A stretch of DNA of 64,000 bases. It comes from Winogradskyella haliclonae (GTDB taxonomy: Bacteria > Bacteroidota > Bacteroidia > Flavobacteriales > Flavobacteriaceae). The translations under genes and the position numbers were made by a program. The notes under the pieces were generated by a model. It was given only the letters and a program-made list of their open reading frames with translations. It did no database searches and was not told the DNA's origin. Of the stretch, positions 53,314 to 62,140 are shown piece by piece (positions within the stretch are counted from its first letter, which is position 1; each line of letters begins with the position of its first letter). The stretch is from positions 1,612,001 to 1,676,000 of the forward strand of contig NZ_BMDQ01000001.1 of the NCBI RefSeq assembly GCF_014635865.1, written 5' to 3'.

Positions 53314-54417
53314 ATGACAACAGACCTTATTGACGCAAAAGACTTAGTAAAAGCTGACCCAGTTTTTGGGCAAATGTCATTTGATGACCATGAACAAATT
53401 GTTTTTTGCAATGACAAAGATACTGGTTTAAAAGCAATAATTGGAATACATAATACAGTTTTAGGACCAGCTCTTGGAGGTACTAGAATGTGGCAATATA
53501 ATAGTGAGTGGGAAGCATTAAATGATGTTTTACGCTTGTCAAGAGGAATGACTTTTAAGTCTGCAATTACTGGCCTAAATTTAGGTGGTGGTAAAGCTGT
53601 AATTATAGGAGATGCCAAAACTCAAAAAACACCAGAATTAATGCGTCGTTTTGGAGAGTTTGTACACTCTTTAAGCGGACGTTACATTACTGCTGAAGAT
53701 GTTGGTATGGCAACTGAAGATATGGATACTGTAAGAGAAGTTACGCCTTTTGTCACTGGTATTTCTGAAAGTAAAGGTGGCGCAGGTAATCCTTCACCAA
53801 TTACTGCTTATGGTGTTTTTATGGGAATGAAGGCTGCTGCTAAATATAAGTATGGTTCTGATATTTTGGAAGACAAAAATGTATATGTTCAGGGAATTGG
53901 TAATGTTGGTGAAGCTCTAGTTGAACATTTAGTAAATGAAGGTGCAAAAGTTACGATAGCTGATATTAGTGAAGAACGTCTTGAAGAGGTTAAAGCAAAA
54001 TATGGTGTAAGTATTTATCGAGGAAACGACATTTATAGTGAAAACATGGATATCTATGCACCTTGTGCATTAGGAGCCACTGTAAATGATAATACTATAG
54101 ACAGGCTAAAGGCAGATATCGTTGCTGGTGCAGCAAATAACCAATTAGCGGATGAATTAAGACATGGTAGAATATTGCAAGATAGAGGTATTCTATATGC
54201 TCCTGATTTCTTAATTAATGCTGGTGGTATTATCAATGTTTATGCTGAGCTAGAAAACTATGATAGAGCAGAGATTATGCGTAAAACTGAGAACATTTAT
54301 AACACAACTTTAGAGATTTTTGAAAATGCTAAGTCTAACAATGTGACAACACACAATGCAGCATTAAATATTGCTAAAGATCGTATCGAAACTCGAAAAA
54401 GAGAAAACGCAAAATAA
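53314..54417 (+). CDS. ldh: Leucine dehydrogenase (Glu/Leu/Phe/Val dehydrogenase family)
   Basis: It reversibly deaminates leucine and other branched amino acids with NAD+ in the cytosol. The 367-residue protein has the active-site region LSRGMTFKSAITGLNLGGGK at residues 70-89 with the two key lysines, the NAD motif YVQGIGNVGEALVEHLV near residue 192, and the C-terminal PDFLINAGGIINVYAELE. It is preceded by a full promoter and followed by a terminator, so it is monocistronic. It fits with HMG-CoA lyase near 62 kb in leucine breakdown. Confidence 0.94.
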   Translation: MTTDLIDAKDLVKADPVFGQMSFDDHEQIVFCNDKDTGLKAIIGIHNTVLGPALGGTRMWQYNSEWEALNDVLRLSRGMTFKSAITGLNLGGGKAVIIGDAKTQKTPELMRRFGEFVHSLSGRYITAEDVGMATEDMDTVREVTPFVTGISESKGGAGNPSPITAYGVFMGMKAAAKYKYGSDILEDKNVYVQGIGNVGEALVEHLVNEGAKVTIADISEERLEEVKAKYGVSIYRGNDIYSENMDIYAPCALGATVNDNTIDRLKADIVAGAANNQLADELRHGRILQDRGILYAPDFLINAGGIINVYAELENYDRAEIMRKTENIYNTTLEIFENAKSNNVTTHNAALNIAKDRIETRKRENAK

Positions 54418-54440
54418 TTTTTTAGAATAGTAAGAAATAC

Positions 54441-54448
54441 TATTTTTG
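54441..54448 (+). promoter_or_regulatory. -7 element upstream of nusB
   Basis: TATTTTTG matches TAnnTTTG, followed by CAGGGT. The start would be near 54453, the first base of the terminator stem at 54452. The same sequence TATTTTTGCAGGGT is found before pyrD. Confidence 0.6.
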
Positions 54449-54451
54449 CAG

Positions 54452-54481
54452 GGTGAAACTAAATACGGTTTCACCTTTTTT
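54452..54481 (+). terminator. Terminator of leucine dehydrogenase, at the 5' end of the nusB transcript
   Basis: GGTGAAAC and GTTTCACC flank an eight-base loop and are followed by T6. It ends the leucine dehydrogenase transcript, and if the -7 element at 54441 is active it is also the first structure in the nusB RNA. Confidence 0.85.
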
Positions 54482-54507
54482 AATGATTTAAAATAAGTTC
54501 TTTACAT

Positions 54508-55452
54508 ATGCTCAATCGACGACACATTCGTATTAAGGTTATGCAATCTTTATTCGCCTTTAAAGGCACAGAAAGTGATGACTTTTCAAAAGATGAAAAA
54601 TTCCTTTTTCAGAGTATCGATAAAATGTCTGATTTATACTTCGCCATGATGGCTTTATTGATTGAGTTGCAAAAGAAAGCGAATTCTAAACTAGAACTCT
54701 CTCAAAAAAAATTACTTGCTACAGAAGAAGATATCAATCCAAACCGAAAGTTTGCTGATAATGCTGTGCTTGAGTTTATTTGTAATAATACAATGCTTAA
54801 GGAAATCATCGAAAAACGAAAACTTAATTTTTGGGATTTAGATTTTGAGTATGTAGATATTATTTACAAGGCGATTCTAGAAAGTGATATTTACAAAGAA
54901 TATATGTCTAAAGGTGCTTCTGATTTAAAGGAAGATAAAGATTTTATGGTAGATATCTACTCTGAAATTATCGCACCAAACGAAAAGCTTTTTGATTACT
55001 TTGAAGACAAACAAATCACTTGGGTAGACGATTTACCAGTTGTAAATACTGCTATTGTTAAAACTTTCACTAAGCTTAAACTAACAAAACCTGAAACGTA
55101 TTTAATTCCTGAATTATATAAAGATGAGGATGATAAAGTTTTTGCTAAGGATTTATTAGTTAAAACACTTTTAAATGCATCAAAATTTTCAGAAGAAATT
55201 GCGGCAAAAACGACCAACTGGGATGCTGATAGATTGGCAAGCTTGGACGGCGTCTTATTGCAAATGGCACTATGTGAGTTTCAAAAATTTGCTTCAATAC
55301 CTGTAAAAGTGACCATTAATGAGTATTTAGAGATTGCTAAAGAATACTCAACACCAAAAAGTAGCTTGTTTATTAACGGTATTTTGGATAAGATTGTAAA
55401 AGAGTATAAGCAAAATAATATTCATAACAAGATTGGGCGAGGTTTGATGTAA
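54508..55452 (+). CDS. nusB: Transcription antitermination factor NusB, long form
   Basis: NusB binds boxA RNA with NusE and helps processive rRNA transcription. The protein has 314 residues, about twice the usual 140. The opening LNRRHIRIKVMQSLFAF is the normal N-terminal helix, but about 160 further residues of charged helices are inserted. The classical C-terminal domain is residues 205-310 (LASLDGVLLQMALCEFQKFA, IPVKVTINEYLEIAKEYST and SSLFINGILDKIVKEY). This long form is usual in flavobacteria. Confidence 0.95.
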   Translation: MLNRRHIRIKVMQSLFAFKGTESDDFSKDEKFLFQSIDKMSDLYFAMMALLIELQKKANSKLELSQKKLLATEEDINPNRKFADNAVLEFICNNTMLKEIIEKRKLNFWDLDFEYVDIIYKAILESDIYKEYMSKGASDLKEDKDFMVDIYSEIIAPNEKLFDYFEDKQITWVDDLPVVNTAIVKTFTKLKLTKPETYLIPELYKDEDDKVFAKDLLVKTLLNASKFSEEIAAKTTNWDADRLASLDGVLLQMALCEFQKFASIPVKVTINEYLEIAKEYSTPKSSLFINGILDKIVKEYKQNNIHNKIGRGLM

Positions 55453-55524
55453 AAAGCCCGTAAATTCTATAGTTTACTATCTGTTAAGGGTGTATTAAAA
55501 ATTTTTATTCGTTGAAATTATTAT

Positions 55525-55532
55525 TACATTTG
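55525..55532 (+). promoter_or_regulatory. -7 element for the DUF1573 gene
   Basis: TACATTTG fits TAnnTTTG, 45 bases before the ATG. The -33 TTTG is not seen. Confidence 0.5.
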
Positions 55533-55576
55533 GCGATAGATTAAGAAATATTTAAAATTAATTTAAAAACATAGCG

Positions 55577-56131
55577 ATGAAAAAAGTTATTTTAGGCCTT
55601 GGTGCAATATGTATGCTAGCCTTTACATCATGTAAGGATAATGCTTCTAGCAAAGTGAATTCTGAAAATGTTGCACTAGCAGCAGAGCGTGATGCTAATG
55701 CTGGAAATTTACCAGTGATTACGTTTGATAAAGAAACTCACGATTTTGGTACAATAGAAAACGGGACACCGGTTGAAACTACATTTAAGTACACAAATTC
55801 TGGTAACTCAATGTTAGTAGTAAGTAATGTAAAAAGTACTTGTGGTTGTACAGTACCATCTAACTACACAAAACAAGTTGCTCCTGGTGAGACAGGTGAA
55901 TTTACAGTAAAGTTTAATGGAAAAGGTAATGGTAACAAAGTTACTAAAGCCATTACTATGACTACTAATACAGCTAAAGGTAATGAGCAAGTAAAGATTA
56001 CAGCTTTTGTAGAAAAAGACCCTAATGCAAAAACTCCAGCTCAGGCAAATGCTGGTACTTCAAGCATCTTACAAGCTCAACCAAAGAAATCTAGTACAAG
56101 ACCAGGTCACGAAGGTCATAACCACGATTAA
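55577..56131 (+). CDS. DUF1573 lipoprotein
   Basis: The 184-residue protein has a lipoprotein signal (MKKVILGLGAICMLAFTSC). Its single DUF1573 domain begins VITFDKETHDFGTIENGTPV near residue 48, with the conserved SNVKSTCGCTVP near residue 85 and APGETGEFTVKFNGKGN. The tail is rich in His (GHEGHNHD). The domain is Ig-like and the function unknown; the CGC site may bind metal. It lies 9 bases from yajC and is likely in one transcript with it. Confidence 0.93.
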   Translation: MKKVILGLGAICMLAFTSCKDNASSKVNSENVALAAERDANAGNLPVITFDKETHDFGTIENGTPVETTFKYTNSGNSMLVVSNVKSTCGCTVPSNYTKQVAPGETGEFTVKFNGKGNGNKVTKAITMTTNTAKGNEQVKITAFVEKDPNAKTPAQANAGTSSILQAQPKKSSTRPGHEGHNHD

Positions 56132-56140
56132 TTAAAATTC

Positions 56141-56434
56141 ATGGGAGAAGGAATAAGCTCATTTTTACCATTTATAGCTATGTTTGCTGTAGTGTATTTC
56201 TTTATGATTGCACCACAGATGAAACGTGCTAAAAAAGAAAAAGCCTTTGCATCAGCATTAAAACGTGGTGATCGTGTTATTACCAAAAGTGGTATGTACG
56301 GAAAGGTGGCAGAGCTAAACGATAAAGACAATAGCTGTGTTATAGAAACACAAGCTGGAAAAATTAAGTTTGATCGTTCTGCAATTTCTATGGAAATGAG
56401 TAACAAGCTAAATAAACCAGCAACTACAAAGTAA
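56141..56434 (+). CDS. yajC: Preprotein translocase subunit YajC
   Basis: YajC is a single-span inner-membrane protein that joins SecDF at the translocon. The 97-residue protein has one N-terminal transmembrane helix (SSFLPFIAMFAVVYFFMIAP), the PQMKRAKKEK motif near residue 25, and the DRVITKSGMYGKVAEL domain near residue 46. It follows the DUF1573 gene by 9 bases and ends before a terminator. Length and motifs are standard. Confidence 0.95.
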   Translation: MGEGISSFLPFIAMFAVVYFFMIAPQMKRAKKEKAFASALKRGDRVITKSGMYGKVAELNDKDNSCVIETQAGKIKFDRSAISMEMSNKLNKPATTK

Positions 56435-56453
56435 TTGCTTGGTATATAATATT

Positions 56454-56483
56454 AAAAGCCACTCGAAAGAGTGGCTTTTTTAT
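56454..56483 (+). terminator. Terminator of the DUF1573-yajC transcript
   Basis: AAAAGCCACTC and its complement flank a GAAA loop and are followed by T6. Confidence 0.9.
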
Positions 56484-56498
56484 TTGTAATATCTAAAG

Positions 56499-57098
56499 CT
56501 AACAATTCTTATACTTATCATGAAGCCCAACCCCGTTAAGAATCATAGGTGTAATTTTCTCTAATCGAGATAGCTTAGTCGCTTCTCTTTTTGCAGAGGC
56601 AATGTGCTCACAATATTCACGTTGTTTTCCTGGCGTCAAAGCTTCAAAGGCCAATTGCAAATCTTGGTCATTGTTTAGAGCTGCTTTTAATTCTTCAGGG
56701 ATAACAACAGTTTTACCTTTACGTTCAACTTTTATTTCTTTGCCGGCGTGCTGATTTTCTATAGCTTCTTTTACATAGGCCAATACTTGGTCTTTATTAA
56801 CATCTTCAATCTTATCAAAACGCATTTGACGTAAGCCTTTTGTTTTACCTTCTTGTGCATTGACTAAAAGCTTGTGTTCATCTTTTAAAAACACACCATT
56901 AAAAAACCAAATGCAGAAGTGGTGTTTAAAAGCGCCTAAACCTAATACATTTTTTCCATTAAGATCATAAACTGGGGCAGACCATTTTATAGCCTCATTT
57001 AGTTCTGTTTTTAAAACAATACCACGCAACAGCTCAAGAGCATCTTGCCAATGATTATTAGTTTCTATATATTCTTCAACGGAGTAGACTTTTTTCAT
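56499..57098 (-). CDS. YdeI/OmdA-family protein
   Basis: The 199-residue protein has a DUF1801-type N-domain (YIETNNHWQDALELLRGIVL, and LNEAIKWSAPVYDLNGKNVL, and HFCIWFFNGVFLKD) and a C-terminal YdeI/OmpD-associated helix pair (EELKAALNNDQDLQLAFEAL, TPGKQREYCEHIASAKREAT). The family may be linked to stress or antibiotic tolerance in some bacteria; the activity is unknown. It is cytosolic and stands alone 42 bases from pepT. Confidence 0.9.
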   Translation of the reverse strand: MKKVYSVEEYIETNNHWQDALELLRGIVLKTELNEAIKWSAPVYDLNGKNVLGLGAFKHHFCIWFFNGVFLKDEHKLLVNAQEGKTKGLRQMRFDKIEDVNKDQVLAYVKEAIENQHAGKEIKVERKGKTVVIPEELKAALNNDQDLQLAFEALTPGKQREYCEHIASAKREATKLSRLEKITPMILNGVGLHDKYKNC

Positions 57099-57139
57099 AT
57101 TTTTTGATTTTAAGTAATATGAAGTTACTCAATAAATTC

Positions 57140-58381
57140 TTATTTATAGTTGTCCGCCGTCAATTCGGCAATCTTACAAATCACTTCAGTAGCTTTAATC
57201 ATACTCTCTACCGGTACATACTCATAGCGTCCATGAAAGTTATGCCCGCCAGCAAAAATGTTAGGACAAGGTAATCCCATATAACTTAACTGTGAGCCAT
57301 CTGTACCACCACGTATGGGCTTTATTAAAGGAGTTATGTCTAGAGCTTTCATCGCTTCTTCAGCAATATCAACAATATGCATGACAGGTTCAACCTTTTC
57401 TTTCATATTGTAGTATTGGTCTTTAATCTCTATTTCAAAAACAGGTTTGCCATATTTGTTGTTGAGGTCAATAGCAATCTTTTGCATTAGTGATTTGCGT
57501 GCTTCAAACTTGTCTTTATCGTGGTCTCTAATAATATATTCTAGCTTTGTAGATTCCACTTCGCCATTAACAGCATATAAATGAAAAAAACCTTCGTAAC
57601 CTTCAGTATGTTCTGGTGTTTCGTGTTTTGGCAAGGCATTAACAAACTCACTAGCGTAATACATGCTATTTACCATTTTGCCTTTAGCGTAACCTGGATG
57701 TACAATCTTTCCGTTTACCTTTACAACGGCACCTGCAGCATTAAAATTCTCGTATTCTAATTCGCCAATTTGGCTACCATCCATAGTATACGCCCAATCA
57801 GCTCCAAATTTTTGAACATCAAACTTATGTGCACCACGACCAATTTCTTCGTCAGGTGTAAAGCCAACTTTTATAGTGCCGTGTTTTATTTCGGGATTAT
57901 TGATGAGGTGTTTCATGGCTTCCATAATTTCGGTAATGCCAGCCTTATCATCAGCACCCAAAAGTGTTGTGCCATCTGTGGTGATTAAGGTTTGTCCTTT
58001 GTAGAGTAGTAAGTCTTCAAAATAATCTGGTGACAAAACAATATTTTCTTCAGCATTTAGCACCAAATCCTGGCCTTGGTAATTTTCTACAATCTGTGGT
58101 TTTACATTGGCGCCTGTATAATCTGGAGTAGTATCAAAATGAGAGATAAAACCAATTACCGGAACGTCATGGTCTACATTGCTAGGCAAGGTTGCCATAA
58201 TGTAAGCGTTGTCGTCTATAGAGACATCACTCATGCCCATGGCTTTAAGTTCATCGGCAAGTTTGTTTGCCAAATCCCATTGTTTTGTTGTACTTGGTGT
58301 CGTATCTGAGTTTGGATCAGATTCGGTATCTATGGTAACATAACTTATAAAGCGGTCTATGAGTTGTTGTTTGTTTATCAT
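57140..58381 (-). CDS. pepT: Peptidase T (tripeptide aminopeptidase)
   Basis: PepT is a cytosolic M20B zinc peptidase that removes the N-terminal residue of tripeptides. From the ATG at 58381 it has 413 residues. The metal site is built from [12 protein letters not shown] near residue 80, [17 protein letters not shown] near residue 138, [15 protein letters not shown] near residue 168 and [15 protein letters not shown] near the C-terminus. An upstream ATG (58402) adds seven extra residues and looks weaker. Confidence 0.95.
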   Translation of the reverse strand: MINKQQLIDRFISYVTIDTESDPNSDTTPSTTKQWDLANKLADELKAMGMSDVSIDDNAYIMATLPSNVDHDVPVIGFISHFDTTPDYTGANVKPQIVENYQGQDLVLNAEENIVLSPDYFEDLLLYKGQTLITTDGTTLLGADDKAGITEIMEAMKHLINNPEIKHGTIKVGFTPDEEIGRGAHKFDVQKFGADWAYTMDGSQIGELEYENFNAAGAVVKVNGKIVHPGYAKGKMVNSMYYASEFVNALPKHETPEHTEGYEGFFHLYAVNGEVESTKLEYIIRDHDKDKFEARKSLMQKIAIDLNNKYGKPVFEIEIKDQYYNMKEKVEPVMHIVDIAEEAMKALDITPLIKPIRGGTDGSQLSYMGLPCPNIFAGGHNFHGRYEYVPVESMIKATEVICKIAELTADNYK

Positions 58382-58469
58382 TTTTAGTTTCATTTTATCC
58401 AAAAATAGAGATTGAAAAAGGATAGTGCAAGCACAGATTTACTTTCTTTTTATTTGCTATAAATTGATG

Positions 58470-58477
58470 TATTTTTG
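58470..58477 (+). promoter_or_regulatory. -7 element for pyrD
   Basis: TATTTTTG fits TAnnTTTG and is followed by CAGGGT, exactly as before nusB. It overlaps the TTG that would be the first in-frame start, so the ATG at 58496 is the likely start. Confidence 0.6.
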
Positions 58478-58495
58478 CAGGGTAAAACACAAGGC

Positions 58496-59533
58496 ATGTA
58501 CAAGTCGCTAATCCGTCCTATTCTTTTTCAATTTGACCCTGAAAAGATTCATTATTTTACGTTTTCATTAATTAGGGGTTTGTCTAAAATTCCAGGATTA
58601 AAAGCACTGTTTAGAAGCCTATATCTAATAGAAGACAAGCGGCTAGAGCGTGAGCTTTTTGGATTAAAATTTAAGAACCCTGTTGGTCTAGCTGCGGGTT
58701 TTGATAAGAATGCAGTGTTGTATAACGAACTGGCAAATTTCGGTTTTGGATTTATTGAAATAGGAACTGTAACACCTAAAGGTCAAGCAGGAAACCCCAA
58801 ACAACGCTTATTCCGATTAAAAGAAGATCAAGGGATTATTAACCGAATGGGTTTTAATAATGAAGGTTTAGAAGCTGCAATAGCACAACTCAAAAAAAAT
58901 AAAGGGCAATTGATTATCGGTGGAAATATTGGTAAAAACACCCAAACCAAGCCCGAAGATTATACTAAAGATTACTTAGAATGTTTTAATGCGCTGCATC
59001 CTTACGTTGACTATTTTGTACTGAATGTGAGTTGCCCAAATGTGGATAGTCATGCCAAGCTTAATGATAAAGATTATTTATTAGAGTTAATTGGGGATGT
59101 TCAACAAGCCAATACAGCTTTCAATATAAAGAGACCTATTCTTCTTAAAATAGCACCAGATTTAAATGATGGTCAGCTAGATGAAATTGTAGAAATCGTA
59201 AAGGAAACTCATCTCGATGGTGTTATTGCAAGTAATACTTCAACAGATAGAAATGATTTAAAAACATCTGACGAACGCTTGGCTCAAATTGGAAACGGTG
59301 GTTTGAGCGGACAACCGATAAAAGCAAAATCAACTAGAGTTATAAAATACCTAGCGGATAAAAGCGGAAAGTCTTTCCCAATTATAGGTGTAGGAGGTAT
59401 TCATTCGGCAGAAGATGCTCTCGAAAAAATTGAAGCTGGTGCTGACTTGCTACAAATATATACTGGCTTTATCTATGAAGGTCCGAGCTTGGTTAAAGCT
59501 ATTAATCAGGCGATATTAAAAATGGCGCAATAA
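58496..59533 (+). CDS. pyrD: Dihydroorotate dehydrogenase, quinone-linked (class 2)
   Basis: PyrD oxidises dihydroorotate to orotate at the inner membrane with FMN and quinone, in pyrimidine synthesis. From the ATG at 58496 it has 345 residues: [20 protein letters not shown] with the class 2 N-terminal helix, [20 protein letters not shown] near residue 60, the catalytic Ser in [10 protein letters not shown] near residue 175, LKIAPDLND, and [20 protein letters not shown]. The TTG at 58475 is rejected because the promoter element overlaps it. Confidence 0.95.
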   Translation: MYKSLIRPILFQFDPEKIHYFTFSLIRGLSKIPGLKALFRSLYLIEDKRLERELFGLKFKNPVGLAAGFDKNAVLYNELANFGFGFIEIGTVTPKGQAGNPKQRLFRLKEDQGIINRMGFNNEGLEAAIAQLKKNKGQLIIGGNIGKNTQTKPEDYTKDYLECFNALHPYVDYFVLNVSCPNVDSHAKLNDKDYLLELIGDVQQANTAFNIKRPILLKIAPDLNDGQLDEIVEIVKETHLDGVIASNTSTDRNDLKTSDERLAQIGNGGLSGQPIKAKSTRVIKYLADKSGKSFPIIGVGGIHSAEDALEKIEAGADLLQIYTGFIYEGPSLVKAINQAILKMAQ

Positions 59534-59571
59534 ATACGCCCTTTTTAATAATGTATTCTTTTTCAAAAATT

Positions 59572-61317
59572 TTAGTTTTTTACAAATGCTAATGTCTGAC
59601 TAGCATTATCTTTATTTAGTTTTATAAAGTATAAACCTTCTTTTAATTCTTTAATATCTATAGAGAACTCAGAAATTGAATTGATTTCGGAAGTTCTTAA
59701 AACCTGACCTAAAGTACTTATTATTTCATAAGAGTCAGGAAGATATTCTGATTGTATATTTAAAATATTTGAAGAGGGATTAGGAAATAATTTTATGGTT
59801 GATGTCTTAAATTTGTTCAAGCTTAAAACACTTGCGCTTCTAAAATTATCTGTTGTGCCAAAACCATAAGACCCTCCACTTGCTAATAAGGTGTTGTCGG
59901 CCGCTCTTAACTCATAAGAGCCATTACCTTCAGCACAACAAATACCATCTCCATATGCATCAGCGATTACAAACGAGTAGCATGAATTAGGGTTTATGTT
60001 AAAGACTTCTATCTTTGTAGTAAAATCATCAGTACCTTCAATATAAGGTCCGCCAGAATACAAAGCCATATCATTTTCATCTAAAAGTTGCCATGTGGTT
60101 TCATCTGGCCAATCATCTAAAGTTAGGGTTAATTCTATAGTGGTTGTACTTATTTCTGGTGCACCTACATTAATATAGTCAGATTTCATCTTGCTAATAC
60201 TAGTCGTTCCATCAGAAATAGTAAGTGCTACGTCATAGTCGCCAGCTGTATTGTACGTGTGTGTTACATTTTGAGTTGTGTAATCTATTATATCATCTCC
60301 ATCTACATCCCATGACCAAGATGTTGCACCTATACTGTTGTCAGTAAAGTTTACGGTTAGGTTAGGTAAACAGCTTTGTGTTTCGTTAGCAGTAAAATCT
60401 GCATTAAAACTAGGGCAAATTAAATTGTTACGTGATGACTGATAAATTGCACTAATCCTAGCTAATTGTTGTAAAGAAAACTGAGTTCTGCATTCTTTTC
60501 TGGAATATGACATTAAGTTTTCTGGATCTGGTGTATAAAAATCACTATTGGCATCTTGAGTACTACCAGTATAAATACAGCTAGAGTTTACGTTTCCATA
60601 ACTAAGTTGAGGATCAGCAGGCGTATCACAAATAAAATCTCCAGTAGTAGCACAGTTAGATCCATCTACTAACTCAGCAGTTGAACCTGGTGTATTACTA
60701 TTACCATGAGTATGCGATAAAGCAAAAAAGTGGCCAACCTCATGAGATAGTGTACTGCCATTGGTAGCACATGAATTAGCCATTAAAATATTTTCGGTAA
60801 TTGCACCACCTGGGAAACGCGCATAACCACATAAGCTTCCTCCAGATGTACTACTTACCACAGAATTGGTGAAGTAGATATTCATAATATTTGTTTGACT
60901 ATGGTCTGCAAATAATTGTGCTTCGTCATTGGTCTCGTAACTGTAAAAGTTATCATCATCTATGAAGTTAATTCCGTCACAGAGGAAAAATTCTAGTCCA
61001 GCATCTACATAAATAGCATTCATCTCAGTAATGGCGTCATTGAGTTCTGAAACCGTAAGTCCACCTAAACCATTAGTTTGCCGAATAATATGTGCTTTTA
61101 TAGGTACAGATGTAATCACCGTTGAGTTTGATGATAGGCGCTGTTGTATAAATTCTTCTTCTAGAGATTTAATTTTTTGTCTTATAGAATTGAAATACTG
61201 TTGTGCTTCAGGCGTGTACTTAAACCCACACTCATCAGCCTGTCCGTAGCTTGTTAAGTTTAGTAAGCAAACAACAGCAATAAGTAAAATTTGCTTAGGG
61301 GAAATGTTTGATAACAT
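59572..61317 (-). CDS. Secreted M43-like metalloprotease with PKD and T9SS sorting domains
   Basis: The 581-residue protein has a signal peptide (MLSNISPKQILLIAVVCLLN). The metzincin zinc motif HEVGHFFALSH lies near residue 190, with a Met-turn in NLMSYSRKEC near residue 270. A PKD domain follows at about 315-385 (SWSWDVDGDD, VTHTYNTAGDYDVALTIS). The last 80 residues match the type A T9SS C-terminal domain (LFPNPSSNILNIQ, GLYFIKLNKDN). It is thus exported by the type IX system. Confidence 0.93.
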   Translation of the reverse strand: MLSNISPKQILLIAVVCLLNLTSYGQADECGFKYTPEAQQYFNSIRQKIKSLEEEFIQQRLSSNSTVITSVPIKAHIIRQTNGLGGLTVSELNDAITEMNAIYVDAGLEFFLCDGINFIDDDNFYSYETNDEAQLFADHSQTNIMNIYFTNSVVSSTSGGSLCGYARFPGGAITENILMANSCATNGSTLSHEVGHFFALSHTHGNSNTPGSTAELVDGSNCATTGDFICDTPADPQLSYGNVNSSCIYTGSTQDANSDFYTPDPENLMSYSRKECRTQFSLQQLARISAIYQSSRNNLICPSFNADFTANETQSCLPNLTVNFTDNSIGATSWSWDVDGDDIIDYTTQNVTHTYNTAGDYDVALTISDGTTSISKMKSDYINVGAPEISTTTIELTLTLDDWPDETTWQLLDENDMALYSGGPYIEGTDDFTTKIEVFNINPNSCYSFVIADAYGDGICCAEGNGSYELRAADNTLLASGGSYGFGTTDNFRSASVLSLNKFKTSTIKLFPNPSSNILNIQSEYLPDSYEIISTLGQVLRTSEINSISEFSIDIKELKEGLYFIKLNKDNASQTLAFVKN

Positions 61318-61428
61318 TGGTTGATAGTTTTATATAGTGCCGAAAATAAGAATTTAACTATGAAAAACAATAAAAATCAGATAAAACGAAAAATTAAGTA
61401 AGTTTATTGCTACAAATTTTATTGTTTA

Positions 61429-61436
61429 TAACTTTG
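61429..61436 (+). promoter_or_regulatory. -7 element for the LysE gene
   Basis: TAACTTTG matches TAnnTTTG. The predicted transcript starts near 61441, before both possible start codons (GTG 61444, TTG 61477). Confidence 0.5.
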
Positions 61437-61476
61437 TTATTACGTGTTTTCGTTTATTTTAGCTAAAATTTATAGT

Positions 61477-62094
61477 TTGAATTACGAAACACTTTTGTTG
61501 TTCATGTCTGCAACAGCAGCTTTGGCCATATCTCCAGGGCCAGATAATATATATGTGCTTGTTCAGAGTTTAACTAATAGTAAAACTCACGCACTAGCTA
61601 CTGTAGCTGGATTAATGATCGGTTGTATTATACATACAACTTTGCTTGCATTTGGTGTATCTGCAGTAATTAGAGATAATGATAATATTTTTTTAGGCAT
61701 AAAAATTCTTGGTGCAGTGTATCTTTTGTATCTAGCGTATAAGGTGTATAAATCTGATAGCAAAATATACATCGATACTGAAAATGCGCCTCAAAAAAGT
61801 TTGAAACAGCTCTTTATTCAGGGATTTTTTATGAATGTACTTAATCCTAAAGTGACCATTTTCTTTTTAGCATTCTTTCCTACTTTTTTATTTAGTGAGA
61901 CTTTGAGCCCTGTGCTACAGTTTTATGTTTTAGGAGGTCTATTTATTGTGGTGTCTTTTATTATTTTTTCGTCAATAGCCCTTTTAGCGAATACTATAAA
62001 GCGTTCATTACTGAAAAATAAAAACTCTGGTTTGATGTTCAAATGGCTTCAGATTATTGTTTTTATTGGGATAGCAGTTTTTATAGTGTTGTAA
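61477..62094 (+). CDS. LysE/RhtB-family amino-acid exporter
   Basis: The protein has six transmembrane helices and the LysE pattern NYETLLLFMSATAALAISPG followed by PDNIYVLVQSLTNSKTHALA. I choose the TTG at 61477 because family members start directly before NYETLLxF and a 205-residue length is usual. The GTG at 61444 would add 11 residues (MFSFILAKIYS). It would export small amino acids or homoserine-lactone-like molecules; the substrate is unknown. Monocistronic. Confidence 0.88.
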   Translation: MNYETLLLFMSATAALAISPGPDNIYVLVQSLTNSKTHALATVAGLMIGCIIHTTLLAFGVSAVIRDNDNIFLGIKILGAVYLLYLAYKVYKSDSKIYIDTENAPQKSLKQLFIQGFFMNVLNPKVTIFFLAFFPTFLFSETLSPVLQFYVLGGLFIVVSFIIFSSIALLANTIKRSLLKNKNSGLMFKWLQIIVFIGIAVFIVL

Positions 62095-62126
62095 TTTACA
62101 GGCTATGATATCGACCTACTAAGTCT

Positions 62127-62134
62127 TATATTTG
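62127..62134 (+). promoter_or_regulatory. -7 element for HMG-CoA lyase
   Basis: TATATTTG matches TAnnTTTG. Its TTG at 62132 is a spurious start. It ends six bases before the ATG at 62141, so the mRNA would be almost leaderless. Confidence 0.6.
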
Positions 62135-62140
62135 ACCTAC

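Noticed and set aside
53259-53618. A 119-codon open frame antisense to the start of leucine dehydrogenase
   Set aside because: It runs over the dehydrogenase promoter and active-site coding sequence and has no protein-like pattern.
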